Assembly: GCF_033115175.1 (NCBI RefSeq)
Contig: NC_084840.1
Location: forward strand, 80,801,179-80,865,178
Origin: Lepus europaeus
Lineage: Eukaryota; Chordata; Mammalia; Lagomorpha; Leporidae
DNA: 64,000 bases
Direction: 5' to 3'
The translations under genes were made by a program, and so were the position numbers. The first letter of the stretch is position 1. Every line of letters begins with the position of its first letter. The notes under the pieces were generated by a model that saw only the letters and a list, made by a program, of their open reading frames with translations, was not told the DNA's origin and did no database searches. Shown here in pieces: positions 45,022 through 55,739 of the stretch.

Positions 45022-46040
45022 TTGTGTAACTATACAAAGGGATAATTCCTCTGCTTTCAGAACTTCTGCTATTGTCTGAAATTCCTCAAAATAATTCACT
45101 CAAAGCGAGAGAGCTATATTTATTGTGGTGTCATGATCCAAATGCCAACATGGTGGCAAAGACTCAGCAGGCTACCTTAGTTCTGGGGAAGGCATGCTAC
45201 ACAAGGCTGCTTGAGCCATACTCTCTGCCTGCAGAAGGGTCATTGTCCCAAGTTTGAACAAGTTGGTCCAAGCTTATGGTTTATACCCAGTGTGTGGGAG
45301 AGACAGCAGCTTGGAAGGGAAAAGGCCTAGTCGGGGAAGACAGGGCAAGAGCAACCCATCTGCTTCCCAACGTGCCAGGGATTTGGGACTGGGCTGGCCT
45401 AGATGACCATTCATACCCTGTACTAAGGGAAATCAGATTATTCCATCTCAAATACACTTCTTTGTCACCTTTTGAGTTGGTTGTTCAGAAAACTGCAGAC
45501 TTCAACATACATAGGCATGGCTCTGAAAAGCTGCCTTTTTGTAAAAATATATTTACATTTGTCTTCATCAGTAAATTGCTGCTGCAATTTTTGATACCCC
45601 ACGATCTGCTTAGGAAAAGATCTTTTCACAGGGAAAAGAGACTTAGGATCTCAGACATCTGGCCCAGACAGGGATTACAATAGGTTGCCTGGGAGACTTT
45701 ATGTGTTTGGGATATTTTTCTCCCATCATTCTTCTGTAACTGGCCATTACCACCTTCCCATCCCACACTCAACACCCCACACCCCACACCCCACACCCCA
45801 TACCCCTGCCCAGCCATCTCAAGCCCATACTTCTCTCTGTAGCTAAACTTGCTGTTTAAGCTTCAACCACCTTCCCTTGAGTCTTAAACTTTTATACGGA
45901 TCCCTTATTTCTACAAATAAGTATGGATGTATTTTTATTCCGTTAACCTATGAATTGCTGGTTTATTTCATAGACTAAAATTATTGAAGCTTCAGAAGGA
46001 AAAGAGAGAAGGCAAAACTTCCATACAATGCTACTACTAA
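45022..46040. other. unique sequence with a C-rich heptamer repeat
   Basis: Nothing coding is recognised. A 135-codon frame (45276-45683) has no domain. A CCCACAC-type tandem repeat is listed separately. Confidence 0.4.
45771..45806. repeat. (ACCCCAC)n minisatellite
   Basis: Five or so tandem heptamers of ACCCCAC are present, with one ACCCCAT variant at the right end. Confidence 0.85.
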
Positions 46041-46044
46041 CAGC

Positions 46045-46240
46045 AATCATTTACTGAGGCATTTACCACATCATGCACACAATCATACTTATTCTTCATA
46101 ACAACATAATAAAAGATAGTATTGACCTCATTTTGCAAATAAGAAAACTGAAGTATAAAAAGTATGGTAACCCTCTAAGATCACTGAGCTGGTGAGGTCA
46201 GGGCGGAACCTATTCTCTAGATAATACAGTCCGACCTCAC
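46045..46240 (-). mobile_element. MIR (ancient mammalian SINE)
   Basis: 'ATTTACTGAGGCATTTACCA', 'CTTATTCTTCATAACAACAT', 'CATTTTGCAAATAAGAAAAC' and 'GATCACTGAGCTGGTGAGG' follow the antisense form of MIR over nearly its whole length. It is heavily diverged, as expected for MIR. Confidence 0.75.
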
Positions 46241-46935
46241 CTTTCGGTGCTACACAGTGTGCTAGTTATAGCTGGTGCTACAAGCTGTACTGGAACCTGT
46301 ACTAGTTTTCTTTCCCCAACCCTTGCATCATGACTGGAAGTCTCCCTGCCATGAGAGCTGGTAGGAAAATTCTAGAGAAGGCATGAGGGGTCAGGACCAC
46401 TGGGAGGGCGGCAACATTCATTTGCCCTTCTAAGCACTGTTGGCAGTGTCTTCATTAGCTTTGGGATTCTCCAAGGACTTCCTGTCTTCTGGAAACTGGA
46501 GATTTGTTCAAGTCCCGGGCAGGTGGCCATTACTAGCTCCTTCCCAAATGCTTTGCCATGGTGGCCAAGAAAATTGCTTCATTAAGTCTTGAAGTTTTCT
46601 TTCCTTAGCTCTGTGTCCCAACAGCCTGAACAGATTCCGGTTTTCCCAGCAGGGTGCTCTCTGCAGCCCAAGAAGCAAGATGCGCATTCATCCCCCTGGG
46701 TTGCGGGAGGGCTCTACTGAGGTCCAGCAGAGTGGCAGGAGCTGAGAAATACTACATCCCAGGCCCCAGGGGACGGACGTTCCAAAAGCTGCTTCAATCT
46801 GAGCTATAGGAGTCGGCAGCCAGTGTATTCCTGGTCCATTGTCATGACTCACACTGATGTTCTGAAACATGAAGCCAAAGACCCACAAAGCCCAGTCATC
46901 CCCAAGGCATGCACTGCCCAGAATGTCTTAGTGTA
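46241..46935. other. unique sequence, nothing recognised
   Basis: No repeat or exon is recognised. Confidence 0.4.
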
Positions 46936-46936
46936 C

Positions 46937-46998
46937 TCTGTCTCTCCCTCTCTCTCTAACTGTGCCTTTCAAATACATATTTTAAGAAAGAAAAAAAA
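46937..46998 (+). mobile_element. lagomorph SINE 3' tail fragment
   Basis: A CT tract, 'AACTGTGCCTTTCAAATACA' and an A-rich tail are present without head or body. It is likely the 3' remnant of a truncated SINE. Confidence 0.55.
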
Positions 46999-47146
46999 GG
47001 ACCCCTCTTTGTGGGGAAGGCAGCAAGCTCTTTAGGTGGCCTCGCTGGAAGGAAACAATTCCATGACGTTGTCTTGGCCCCAGTCTCTCATCCTAGCTCC
47101 CCGACGGGATAAAATGATGCCTGACGTGAGTGAAAGAGAAAAACCT

Positions 47147-47449
47147 GGGGCCGGGGTTGTGGTGCAGCGAGTTAAGCCGCAGCCTGGGCCACATGCACCC
47201 CATATTAGCGCTAGCTCAGGCACCAGCTGCTCCACTCTGATCCGCTCTCTGCTGAGGCACCTGGGACAGCAGCAGAACATGGCCTGAGTACTTAGGCACC
47301 TGCACCCTTGTGGGAGACCCGGGTGGAGTTCCAGGCTTCTGGCTTCAGCCTGGTCTAGCCCTGGTGGATGCAACCATTTGGGGAGTGAACCAGTGGACGG
47401 AAGCTCTCTCTCTCTCATTTCCCTTTCAAATAAATGAAATCTTAAAAAA
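47147..47449 (+). mobile_element. lagomorph C-repeat SINE
   Basis: The head is 'GGGGCCGGGGTTGTGGTGCA'. The body contains CpG and ends in 'CCTTTCAAATAAATGAAATC'. It lies 65 bases upstream of the AZIN2-like pseudogene, in the same orientation. Confidence 0.85.
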
Positions 47450-47516
47450 GCAAATCTCAGAGGTCATGGCCCTAAAAAAAAAGAAGAAGAAGAACTGTGC
47501 CTCGCCCCCGTCCCAC

Positions 47517-48498
47517 CAGATTGCTACTGTGATCAGCTCAGCCTTGGACCTGTACTTCCCAGAGGGCTGCGGTGTGGATGTCCTTGCCGAGCTGGGCTGA
47601 TACTACGTAACCTCGGCCTTCACCGTGGCTGTCAGCAGCGTTGCCAAGAAGGAGGTTCTCCTGGACCAGCCCGGCAGGGAGGAGGAAAACGGCTCCACCC
47701 CCAAGACCATCGTGTATCACCTCGCCAAGGGCGTGTACGGGATCTTCAACTCAGTCCTGTTTGACAGCGTCTGCCCAACCCCCATCTTACAGAAGAAACC
47801 ATCCGCGGAGCAGCCTGCGGGGCCCAGCGGCCGAGGGCTGTGACTGCGTGGCCGAGGGCCTATGGCTGCCACAACTATACGTAGGGGACTGGCTGGAATT
47901 TGACAACATGGGCGACTACACCACTGGCACGGGTTCCCTCCTCAAGGGGACCCAGGCCTGTGGCATCACCTATGCCATGTCCCTGGTGGCTTGGGAAGCG
48001 CTGCGAGGGACGAGGAGGACGCCGAGGGCGTGTGCAAGCCTCTGTCCTGCGGCTGGGAGAGCACAGACACTTTGTGTGTGGCCCCCCCCCCTCCCCCCCG
48101 TCTTCACCCCGGCGAGCATCATGTGAGCGGCCCGGTCCCCCCTGGAGAACCCCCGCGGGGCCCCAGCGATGCCTCTGGGAGAGGTGGGGCAGGCAGCGAG
48201 CAGAGCGCCCTGCGGCCAGGTGCCTGCTCTGCCGCCTCCACACTCCGCCTGTAGTTTCTGCCCTGTAATAGGACCAGTCTCACACTCGCTGTAGTTCAAG
48301 TATGCAACATAAATCCTGCCCTTCCAGTCGTGTCTGCCTCCTGTGCCGCGCAAGGGCCTGGTCAGCCAGGTGTGTGTGTGTCTGTGTGTCGGGGGGAGGG
48401 GGTGCAATACGGGGTCTCCCGCCATCTCCTTCCTCCCTTTGTAAATATGAAGCAAATAAATATTTAGTTTTCTTATTAAAAAAAAAAAAAAAAAAAAA
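47517..48498 (+). pseudogene. AZIN2-like processed pseudogene, 5' truncated
   Basis: Translated pieces match the C-terminal part of antizyme inhibitor 2, a catalytically inactive ornithine decarboxylase homologue that relieves antizyme inhibition. Recognisable stretches are 'SALDLYFPEGCGVD', 'YYVTSAFTVAVS', 'KTIVYHL', 'GVYGIFNSVLFD', 'GCDCVAEGLWLPQL', 'GTQACGITYAMS' and, at the end, 'VFTPASIM' before a TGA at 48124-48126. Disablements are an in-frame TGA at 47598-47600 (probably from CGA), a frame change near 47800-47825, another near 47990-48010 and a third at the C-tract near 48083-48100. No introns are visible. A 3' UTR follows, with AATAAA at 48455-48460 and 21 A at 48478-48498. The N-terminal two-thirds is absent, so it cannot make the protein. 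It could also derive from a related ODC-family gene, but the C-terminus favours AZIN2. Confidence 0.88.
48083..48103. repeat. C-homopolymer tract inside the pseudogene
   Basis: Two long C-runs separated by T replace the expected short codon series before VFTPASIM. They shift the frame. Expansion or sequencing slippage are both possible. Confidence 0.75.
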
Positions 48499-48626
48499 CG
48501 AGACCTGGAGACCAGCCAAGTCCAGCCCTTTGCTGAGCTGTGCATCTCTGCAATGAAGAACTCGACACAGTCAGAGGTGTTTACGCAGAGTCATCCAGTG
48601 ACGTCACTGGAAGTCCTGGCAGCCTC

Positions 48627-48958
48627 CTGCTGCCTCCCTTCCTCTCCGAGAAGAGGGGAGTAGACCGTCTTTGACTGTAATGACACTCCCTCTGCTTCCT
48701 CCCTCCATTTGGAGAAAGAAATCTCTGTTGCACATTGGGTATTTAATTCATGTGCCCCTAAATCCCCTCACCCTCAAATTTTATTTTTTTAAAGTTTTAT
48801 TTATTTATTTGAAAGGCAGAGTGATGCAAAAAGAGGAGGGAGTGTGAGAAAGAGGGGGAGAGAGAGAGAGAAAGAGAGAGAGAGAGAAATCATTCATCCT
48901 CTGGTTCATCCTGCAAATGGCCAGGCTGAAGCCATGAGCCAGGAGTTTCATTTGGATC
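48627..48958 (-). repeat. right arm of a 330-bp inverted duplication
   Basis: This is the reverse complement of 38121-38449. It contains the unique block (48627-48785, for example 'GAGAAGAGGGGAGTAGAC') and the 3' part of the SINE that continues to 49116. The arm starts 130 bases after the poly(A) of the AZIN2-like pseudogene. Homology ends sharply at 48627. Confidence 0.9.
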
Positions 48959-49116
48959 TCTCACATGGGTGCAGGGGCCCAAGCACTTGGGCCATCTTCC
49001 ACCGCTTTCCCAGGCACATTAGCAGGGAACTGGATCAGAAGTGGAGCAGCTAGGACCCTAACCGGTGCCCATAGGGGATGTTGGCATTGTAGGCAGCGGC
49101 TTAATCAGCTGGCCCC
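48783..49116 (-). mobile_element. lagomorph C-repeat SINE, antisense, complete
   Basis: The tail 'AAGTTTTATTTATTTATTTG', a purine-rich tract and the full body are present, ending with 'TTAATCAGCTGGCCCC'. The 3' part of this copy belongs to the inverted duplication. The 5' half is only present here. Confidence 0.87.
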
Positions 49117-49589
49117 TTGTATTTGTATTTATGTGAATTTGCTTCTATTTTTGCTTAGAATTTGAGCTTTAGTGTCCGTTACATCCACAGCTCATTTCTA
49201 CTGGGGGTTATTAGAAGTGCCAGAAGCCAGGAGGTGGGAAAGGGACTAGGAAGACAAAGGCAAAAGATACCACTGACCTTTAGAGACAGAACCAGGAAAT
49301 CCAGGACAGCGGTGCCAGCCTCAAAGTGTCCCTCGGCCTCTGATAGGACAGGGAAGGGAACCTGAGGGCTTTGCAGTAGAAAGAATGCTGGGGAAGAGCC
49401 CTGAGAAATTCACGTCTCTGGGGAAGAGTGAGGACAAGCCCTCCACTCGACCCTTCTGCTCCGTTTCCCTGACTCCTCAGGGGAGGAGTGAGGCAGGACT
49501 TCACCTCACTGGAAGTCACACCATCGGAGAGCGTGGAGAGGGTGCATGCTCACTTAAGAACAAAGCCAGAGGAGAGAGAGATGCGCTTT

Positions 49590-49652
49590 CCTGCAACTGC
49601 GAAAATGCAATTATGAAAATAAATATACACTTTCCTGCAATTATGAAAATAA
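49590..49652. repeat. short local tandem duplication
   Basis: Two to three imperfect copies of a unit containing 'TTTCCTGCAA' and 'ATTATGAAAATAAA' follow each other. The origin is unknown. Confidence 0.6.
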
Positions 49653-49813
49653 AAATAGCAGTGCAGAAGCATGCTGCAACCAAAGGAAAGAAAAAAGCCT
49701 GACATGTTCCTAAGAGATAAAACATAAATGAAAAAGCCCATGAGATGGAAATGAATGACTTAGAATAAAGTATTAATATATACTGCACTATTAGTAGCCT
49801 CTTGATTCCTGAG

Positions 49814-49835
49814 ATGTGTGTGTGTGTGTGTGTGT
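49814..49835. repeat. (TG)n microsatellite
   Basis: About eleven TG dinucleotides run uninterrupted. Confidence 0.9.
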
Positions 49836-49893
49836 TCAGTGAACATCACAACAGGAAACACACTCCTTTTCTGCCTTAGGCTCTCTAATCAGG

Positions 49894-49935
49894 GTGCTGG
49901 ATGCTGAGTGCTGGGTGCTGGGTGCTGGGTGCTTG
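49894..49935. repeat. (GCTGGGT)n minisatellite
   Basis: Six 7-bp units are variants of GGTGCTG, with substitutions concentrated in the first two units. Confidence 0.85.
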
Positions 49936-51435
49936 GAGTGGTGAAGGGAGGAGATCCAGTGCCTGTCTCAGTAGAGCCAGTGAGAAAAGAGAGACACCAT
50001 TGTGGTCTGACGGCCCAGAGCTGATGTCCAGGCATGTGGGAGCTGGGAGGCCTTGGCCTCAAACAGCCTCTGTGGTGCCTACGACTTTCTATTGCCGCTT
50101 GTGTGGGGGCCTCTCGTCTTGAGGCTTTTCTGGATGCTTGTCCCAATGTGTCTCATGGCGCCCGAACTGAGTGAGGTCCAGCAAACGGGAACAGAGCGGA
50201 CCCTGGAGTGCAGTACATGTGGACGGTGTGATGTGCTTTCTCTATGTTCGGTGGGAGCCAGGGGCTTTGTCACATTGCGCTGGAAGCCTGGAGCTGCTGG
50301 GGCTCAGAAGATGATACCCCAAAGCAAAGGCCTCAGAAGTCAAGTTTCTCACTTTCTCCTGTCTCTCACGCCTGACTCTCCCCTTAGGCAAGCCAGAGAA
50401 GCTAGAATTCCCCTTCCCCAAGGGGAGTCCCAGAAACCACAACCCCTTCTCCAAAGCCAACCATAGCTCTAGTAATATGGCTCTGACTTTCCCCCACCCT
50501 TCTGTGTAAGGGAATTCTCAAACCTGCCTTGTTTGTTTGATCGTAGGACGCAGGAGACATTCATTCCAGAGAAGGCCCTGCCTTGTTCCCAGAGGGATGG
50601 AATGACGGACAGAGAGGCCAGGAAGAATCGGAATGGGCAGGCCTTGCTGCTTTGCCCCCAGCCCATCAGTTACTATCAGACCATACTCTGACTGTCCAGT
50701 CCTATTTCCACACTGCTCTCCCTGCTTCATCAAACCCAAGCATACTGACAAACAGTTCACCCTGGGCCCTTGGGTCTTGAATCTGAGGGCTCCTGTGTCC
50801 TTTGAAACTCTGATTAAGTACATTTGCTCTGGGGTTCTCTCGTTGACCTGTCGTTTGTTAAAGGGGTATCAGCCATGGCCCTTTATAATGGGCAGGAAAG
50901 AAACCACCCCCTCTCCCAGCCCCACAGAGTTGGCATAAGGGTTTCAGCAGGTACCTGAACCCTCTCACTATTTTCCTATGCCAGGGTCCCCCAGTGGCTG
51001 GTCAGTGGGGCCCAGGACTGATGAGGAAGGGGGATGAGGAGGGGGTGGTCCTAGGCCTGAGCAGATGGGCCACACAGGCAGAGGCGAAGGCAGGCTCAGC
51101 TTCAGTCCCCTCTATCAGGCTGAGCAGAGCCAGGTCAGCCTTGTTCTCCCAACTGTGAAGGTCAAGTTGTTTCTGGAACTTCAGTGGCATTGGGACCCCC
51201 ATAGGCATATTCTTGGGCATCCTGGCTGTTCTCAATGAGGGTGTTTAAGTTTGTGCTTTGATTTCAAAGATAAACTATATCTATATCCAAATGCCTACTT
51301 TGGGTCATCTGGGTGACATTCCTAATGGCATTTCAGGGCCTCTGTTGGGGTTTTCTGTTTCTAAGCCTTGGCCCCACAGGACATTGAACACAAGCCTGTA
51401 ACAAAGCTACACATGGAGATGTAAGACAGCCTGCT

Positions 51436-51763
51436 AGGGTAGGCATTGTGGAGCAACAGGTTGAGCCACCGACCAGGGTGTTTGCAACCCCTATCGGAGC
51501 CAGCTGGAGGCCCTGCTGCTCCACTTCCAATCCAGCTTCCTGCTAATGCACCTGGGAAGGCAGCAGAAGATGGCTCAAGTACTTGGATCCCTGCTGCCCA
51601 TGTGAGAGACCAGACTGAGTTCCAGCCTCTTGACTTCAGGCTGGCCCAGACTTGGCTGTTGCGGGCATTTAGGGAACAAACTAGCCAATGGAAGATCTTT
51701 CTTTCTGTCTCTCCTTTCTCTGTCAATCTGCCTTTCAAATAAATAAATAATAAATAAATATTT
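51436..51763 (+). mobile_element. lagomorph C-repeat SINE, older subfamily
   Basis: The head is 'GGTAGGCATTGTGGAGCAAC', the body is diverged and the tail is 'AAATAAATAAATAATAAATA'. Confidence 0.82.
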
Positions 51764-52439
51764 ATCAGAGCAAGTATCTTTCTGCATGATGTACAAATAA
51801 AAAGCTGGCAGGTCCTTCAGGTAGGACAAGGCTGGAGAAGGGAGTCACCCAGAGTATTTGGTCCAGTGGGTGCTACAAATTAAAATGGCAAAATTGGCCC
51901 TGTACACACCCTGACCACGCCCACCTTGTATCTTTAAAACATCAGCCACGTTAGTGTTGTTGATTTCAGTTTTCCAGACTTTGTGTCGTGTTTTATAGCT
52001 GTATATTTGTTGGATTATATAGTTATATAGGATCTGTGAGTATGTCACGAATGTAAATCTAGGCTTTTTAATGAAATACACACATATAAATTTAAAGACA
52101 CAATAAGAACAGACAACCATCATGATTTTTTTTTAAACATAACCAAAAATACCCCACCAATGTCTTCCTCAGTTTGGCTCCAAACTGATAAAAGCTCCTC
52201 TTAGGTCGGCAGAATTCCGCTCTGGAAGATGCACACTCCTCACCCACAGGTAAGGGCCCTCACTGCAGATGAAACTGACACACGTGTGACTTTCTCCTCT
52301 ATGACATGCCTCAGTCATGTGATGGCTACAACACAAACAAGGGGGACAAAGAAACAGAGCAAGAGAGAATGCCCTTGGAACACTATAGCCTCTGAAGCCA
52401 AGAAAAGTGGCACACCAATATGGCAGGCATTGTTTGCTT
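51764..52439. other. unique sequence, nothing recognised
   Basis: AT-rich unique sequence with no repeat or exon assignment. Confidence 0.4.
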
Positions 52440-52481
52440 TTTGAAAAATTGTAATAAACATACATTTATCACTTAAAAACA

Positions 52482-52745
52482 TTTTTTCAGAGGCAGAGAC
52501 ATAGAGACAGACAGAGAGCTCCTATTCACTGGTTCTCTCTCCAAATACTGTCTCAAAGCCAAGAGCCAACCCAGGTCTCCCATATGGGAGGCAGGAACGT
52601 AATTACTTGAGCCATAACCACTGCCTCCCAGTGTCTGCATTGGCAGGAGACCAGAATCAGGAGTGGAGTTGGATGTCAAAGCCAGGCACTCTGAAGTGGG
52701 CATGGGCACCACAGGCAGACTCTGTATCAGCCAAATGCCCACCCC
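52482..52745 (-). mobile_element. lagomorph C-repeat SINE, old subfamily, antisense
   Basis: 'TTTTTTCAGAGGCAGAGACA', 'ACCCAGGTCTCCCATATGGG' and the head 'TGTATCAGCCAAATGCCCAC' are present. It is diverged and shorter than most copies, and sits within the antisense L1. Confidence 0.8.
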
Positions 52746-53370
52746 AATGTTTGTCATCTCAAGTTTTCCTAGGCACACACTCTAGTGATCTTAAATGCAC
52801 TCACACCGTGTACTATCTGTACCAGTCTGGACCCATTAAATAATAGCTCCCCACTCCTCCGTGCCCCTAGAGTCTGGGCATCTCTCATCTTTTTCTCTCT
52901 GTGAAACTGCCTACTGTGTGTATCCCACATACATGGAATCCTTAGTGTTTGTCCTTTTTGTGAGTGGCTTATTTTACTTAGCATAATCTCCTCCTTGCCA
53001 ACCCATGTTGTATGTCAGAATTTCATTCCTCTCTGGCTCAGCAGCATTCTGTTATATGGGCATATCAGTTTGCTCATCCATTCGTCCATCTATGGGCACT
53101 TGGGCTGTTTGCACCTTTTGACTGCTGTGACTGTTTCTGGCATGAACATGGGTAGATAAGCATGCAATCCAACACCTGATTTCAGCTCTTTTGCATATAC
53201 CTAGGAATGGAATTTCTGAGTGGTATAGCAATTCTAAGTTTAAACTCTTGCGAAATTGCCGAACTAGTTTCCAAAGTGATTGTTCTGGTTTTGCATTCCC
53301 ACGGCAACAAGCAGCTTTTGATTTCTCTTTGTCTTGGCCAACTTTTTAAAAATTTTTCTTTTTTAAAAAA

Positions 53371-53388
53371 TAGATAGATAGATAGATA
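53371..53388. repeat. (GATA)n microsatellite
   Basis: Four and a half TAGA units lie inside the antisense L1, in its T/A-rich part. Confidence 0.85.
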
Positions 53389-53559
53389 ACCTTTATCTAA
53401 TGCAATTCCGTCTCATTGTGGTTTTAATTTGTGTTTTCCTAGTAACTCAGGATACTAGGCACCTTCCTGTGTGCGATTGGCAATTTGTATATTTTCTCTG
53501 CAGAAATCTCTATTCAAGTCCTTGATGCAGCAGACACTGCTTTGCTGTATCCCAAATGG

Positions 53560-53890
53560 CTCTTTTCACCTGGACATTGTTGCTTTGGATGAGAAAGCTG
53601 GAATTGTGCAGCTATCTTACCAACATGAGAACGATTATCCTGAAGACCAATCCAACCTGTAGAAGACAGCAGAACAGTAATAACAACTAAAAGGAAGCTC
53701 TTTGCTCCCTAAAGATGTTGTTGAGTGACTAGATTATCCAAACTTGGAGCTGCCTCCCCTTGGGACACCTTGTCATGTGGGGGTCATATGTCCTGAACCG
53801 ATGAGAACTTGAGGTTGGAGGTTTCTGTTCTCTTAAGCAAATGGTATCCTGTCTAGGATTTTTAAAATTTCTTCTTTGAAACATTTGAAA
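53560..53890 (+). mobile_element. possible degenerate LTR
   Basis: 'GCTGGAATTGTGCAGCTATC', 'GATTATCCTGAAGACC', 'ACTTGGAGCTGCCTCCCCTT' and 'GGTTTCTGTTCTCTTAAGCA' have the arrangement of an ancient LTR end ('gctggagctgtggcagccatctt...ttctgttacttgcagcc'). The family is not identified. Confidence 0.35.
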
Positions 53891-53935
53891 CAGCACATAT
53901 AAACATTGATGTAGTCACCAAATAAATTGATTCTT

Positions 53936-54248
53936 TTAAAGGTGTATTTATTTATTTGAAAGAGTTACACAGAGAGAGAAGAAGAGGTAGAGAAAGAGAG
54001 AGAGAGAGAGAGGTCTTCTATCTGTTGGTTCACTCCCCAACTGGCTACAACGGTAGGCGCTGCACCAATCTGAAGCCAGGAGCCAGGAGCTTCTTCCGGG
54101 TCTCCCACATGGGTGCAGGGCTCCAAGGACTTGGGCCTCTTCCACTGCTTTCCCAGGCCATAGCAGAGAGTTGGAATTGAATTGGCTCCCATATGGGATG
54201 CTGGCACTGCAGGCGGCAGCTTTACCCACTACACCACAGCGCCGGCCC
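53936..54248 (-). mobile_element. lagomorph C-repeat SINE, antisense
   Basis: The tail 'TGTATTTATTTATTTGAAAG', a full body and the head 'CACCACAGCGCCGGCCCC' are present. There is a small deletion in the B-box region. A loosely matching flank, AAATAAATTGATTC against TAAATTTATTTC, may be the target duplication. Confidence 0.88.
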
Positions 54249-55105
54249 CTCCAAGTAAATTTATTTCTGGTGCTAAGTGACAGTGCAATCTTTTTTGGTG
54301 CTCTGCTAGTGTACAATCTCCTTTGGAAGATAAGCAGATGCTACGGAAAACCTTACAGGATTGAGTCTCAAGGCAACTATCAGAGCCAAGCAGTGCTTCC
54401 AAGGGAGCAGTGAGGCTTGGGGCTGAAGTGGGGTCCAGCTCACACCTAAGCAGGTGACCTGATCAGAGGGAAGCAGAAATGGAGGAAGACAAAGGAAGAG
54501 AGGCATTTTCTCCTCCCTTCAGTGTCTTTTTCTTCTATAAGGAAACAGTGCCCATAGGCCAGAGACAGAGCTCCAAGCTTTCTGATAGTGCCTGAGACAC
54601 TCCCTCCATCTCCCCTCCCCTCCCCTCCCCCACTCTCTCTTCCTCTCCCTGCATGCCTTGCAAGCCATTTTCAAAATACCCTAGCACATTTTTTTTTGCA
54701 AACTGTTTTCACCATTTGGAACTTGCTACCTCACCTAAAAGGAATGTGGGGTTACTCAGTCCAGAGTTTTTCGATTGGGATAGGAGGAGATTCCTGAGCC
54801 AAACTCTGGAGAGGTGAGGCAAAGCGCCCAGTGGCCCTGCAAAAGATCTTCCAGCTCCACAGTGCACTGATTAAAAGCAAAAGAGAACAGTCACCCAAGA
54901 CCCAAAGCAGTGGCCTTCAGTGAGGAGGAGGAAGCAGGCTCGCTGCAATGTGGAGTGACCTGTCATACCCTGGAGGACAGCCCAGGGAGGCCACATCCTG
55001 TTATCTGTAAACCCTGCTGGTGTGTGTAAATAAACATCTCTCCCAGGAAGGCTTGCAGCTTGGGAGAGCTGGCTTGATCCAGGTAAGGGGCAGTAGGCCT
55101 CTGAG
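54249..55105. other. unique sequence with CTCCC repeat
   Basis: No gene or dispersed repeat is recognised. A (CTCCC)n tract lies at 54601-54633. Confidence 0.4.
54601..54633. repeat. (CTCCC)n simple repeat
   Basis: Tandem CCCCT units pass into a CT-rich stretch. Confidence 0.8.
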
Positions 55106-55119
55106 AAAAAGCACAGAGG

Positions 55120-55455
55120 GTGCCCACGCTGTGGCGCAGTGGGTTAACGCCTTGGCCTGAAGCGCCGGCATCCCATATGGGCGCCGGTTCGAGTCCTGGC
55201 TGCTCCACTTCCAATCCAGCTCTCTGCTATGGCCTGGGAAAGCAGTAGAAGATGGCCCAAGTGCTTGGGCCCCTGCACTCACGTGGGAGACCCAGAAAAA
55301 GCTCCTGGCTCCTGGCTTTGGATCGGGGCATCTCTGGCCATTGCTGTCAACTGGGGAGTGAGCCAGCTAATGGAAGACCTCTCTCTCTCTATCTCTCTGC
55401 CTCTCCTCTGTGTAACTCTGACTTTCAAATAAATAAATAAATCTTAAAAAAAAAA
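55120..55455 (+). mobile_element. lagomorph C-repeat SINE, full length
   Basis: The head is 'GTGCCCACGCTGTGGCGCAG' with an intact B box 'GGTTCGAGTCC'. It has a full body and an AAATAAATAAATAAATC tail plus poly(A). The target duplication is AAAAAGCACAGAGG (55106-55119) against AAAAAGTACAGAGG (55456-55469). Confidence 0.92.
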
Positions 55456-55739
55456 AAAAAGTACAGAGGAGGGGACAGATGGCCAGGCCTAGGTCTGTGC
55501 CAGACCTGTGCTGGGAATCCCAGGAGGAGTCACTTAACTTTCCTGGTTACTCACCTTAGAAACAAGAGCCAGAGTGCTCTATTCACCCAGCTGTATAAGC
55601 AGTCAGGAAAATGGCTTCTGTAGGGCTCTCACTGGTTCTGGTATGGCCGTGAGTAGTGGGAAGAGCATTACGGTGCTTGGCCTTACCCGTAGGACCTTCC
55701 AGTGTAGGCATTTAGTTGTGTTTTAAAGAAGAGGATCAA

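Larger units (their letters stand above)
49117..51435. other. unique sequence, nothing recognised
   Basis: Apart from a TG microsatellite and a short heptamer minisatellite there is no recognised element. A 137-codon frame (50053-50466) has no domain. The phrase 'TTTCCTGCAATTATGAAAAT' recurs with variation near 49590-49650, a small local duplication. Confidence 0.4.
52440..53530 (-). mobile_element. LINE-1 (L1M-like) 3' part, antisense, split by a SINE
   Basis: The + strand reads 'AAATTGTAATAAACATACAT', 'CAGAATTTCATTCCTCTCTG', 'TTTGCTCATCCATTCGTCCA', 'GCATATACCTAGGAATGGAA', 'GAAATTGCCGAACTAGTTTC' and 'AAATCTCTATTCAAGTCCTT'. These are the reverse complement of the L1 3' UTR and the end of ORF2. 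The coding sequence is destroyed. A SINE at 52482-52745 interrupts it. Confidence 0.8.

Noticed and set aside
48455..48498. Poly(A) signal of an active gene
   Set aside because: The AATAAA is followed by an encoded poly(A) run in the genome, which is the mark of a retrocopy, not of a live 3' end.
47970..48545. 191-codon open frame on the minus strand
   Set aside because: It is antisense to the AZIN2-like pseudogene and its poly(A). The run of F residues encodes the poly(T), and the composition follows the GC-rich pseudogene.
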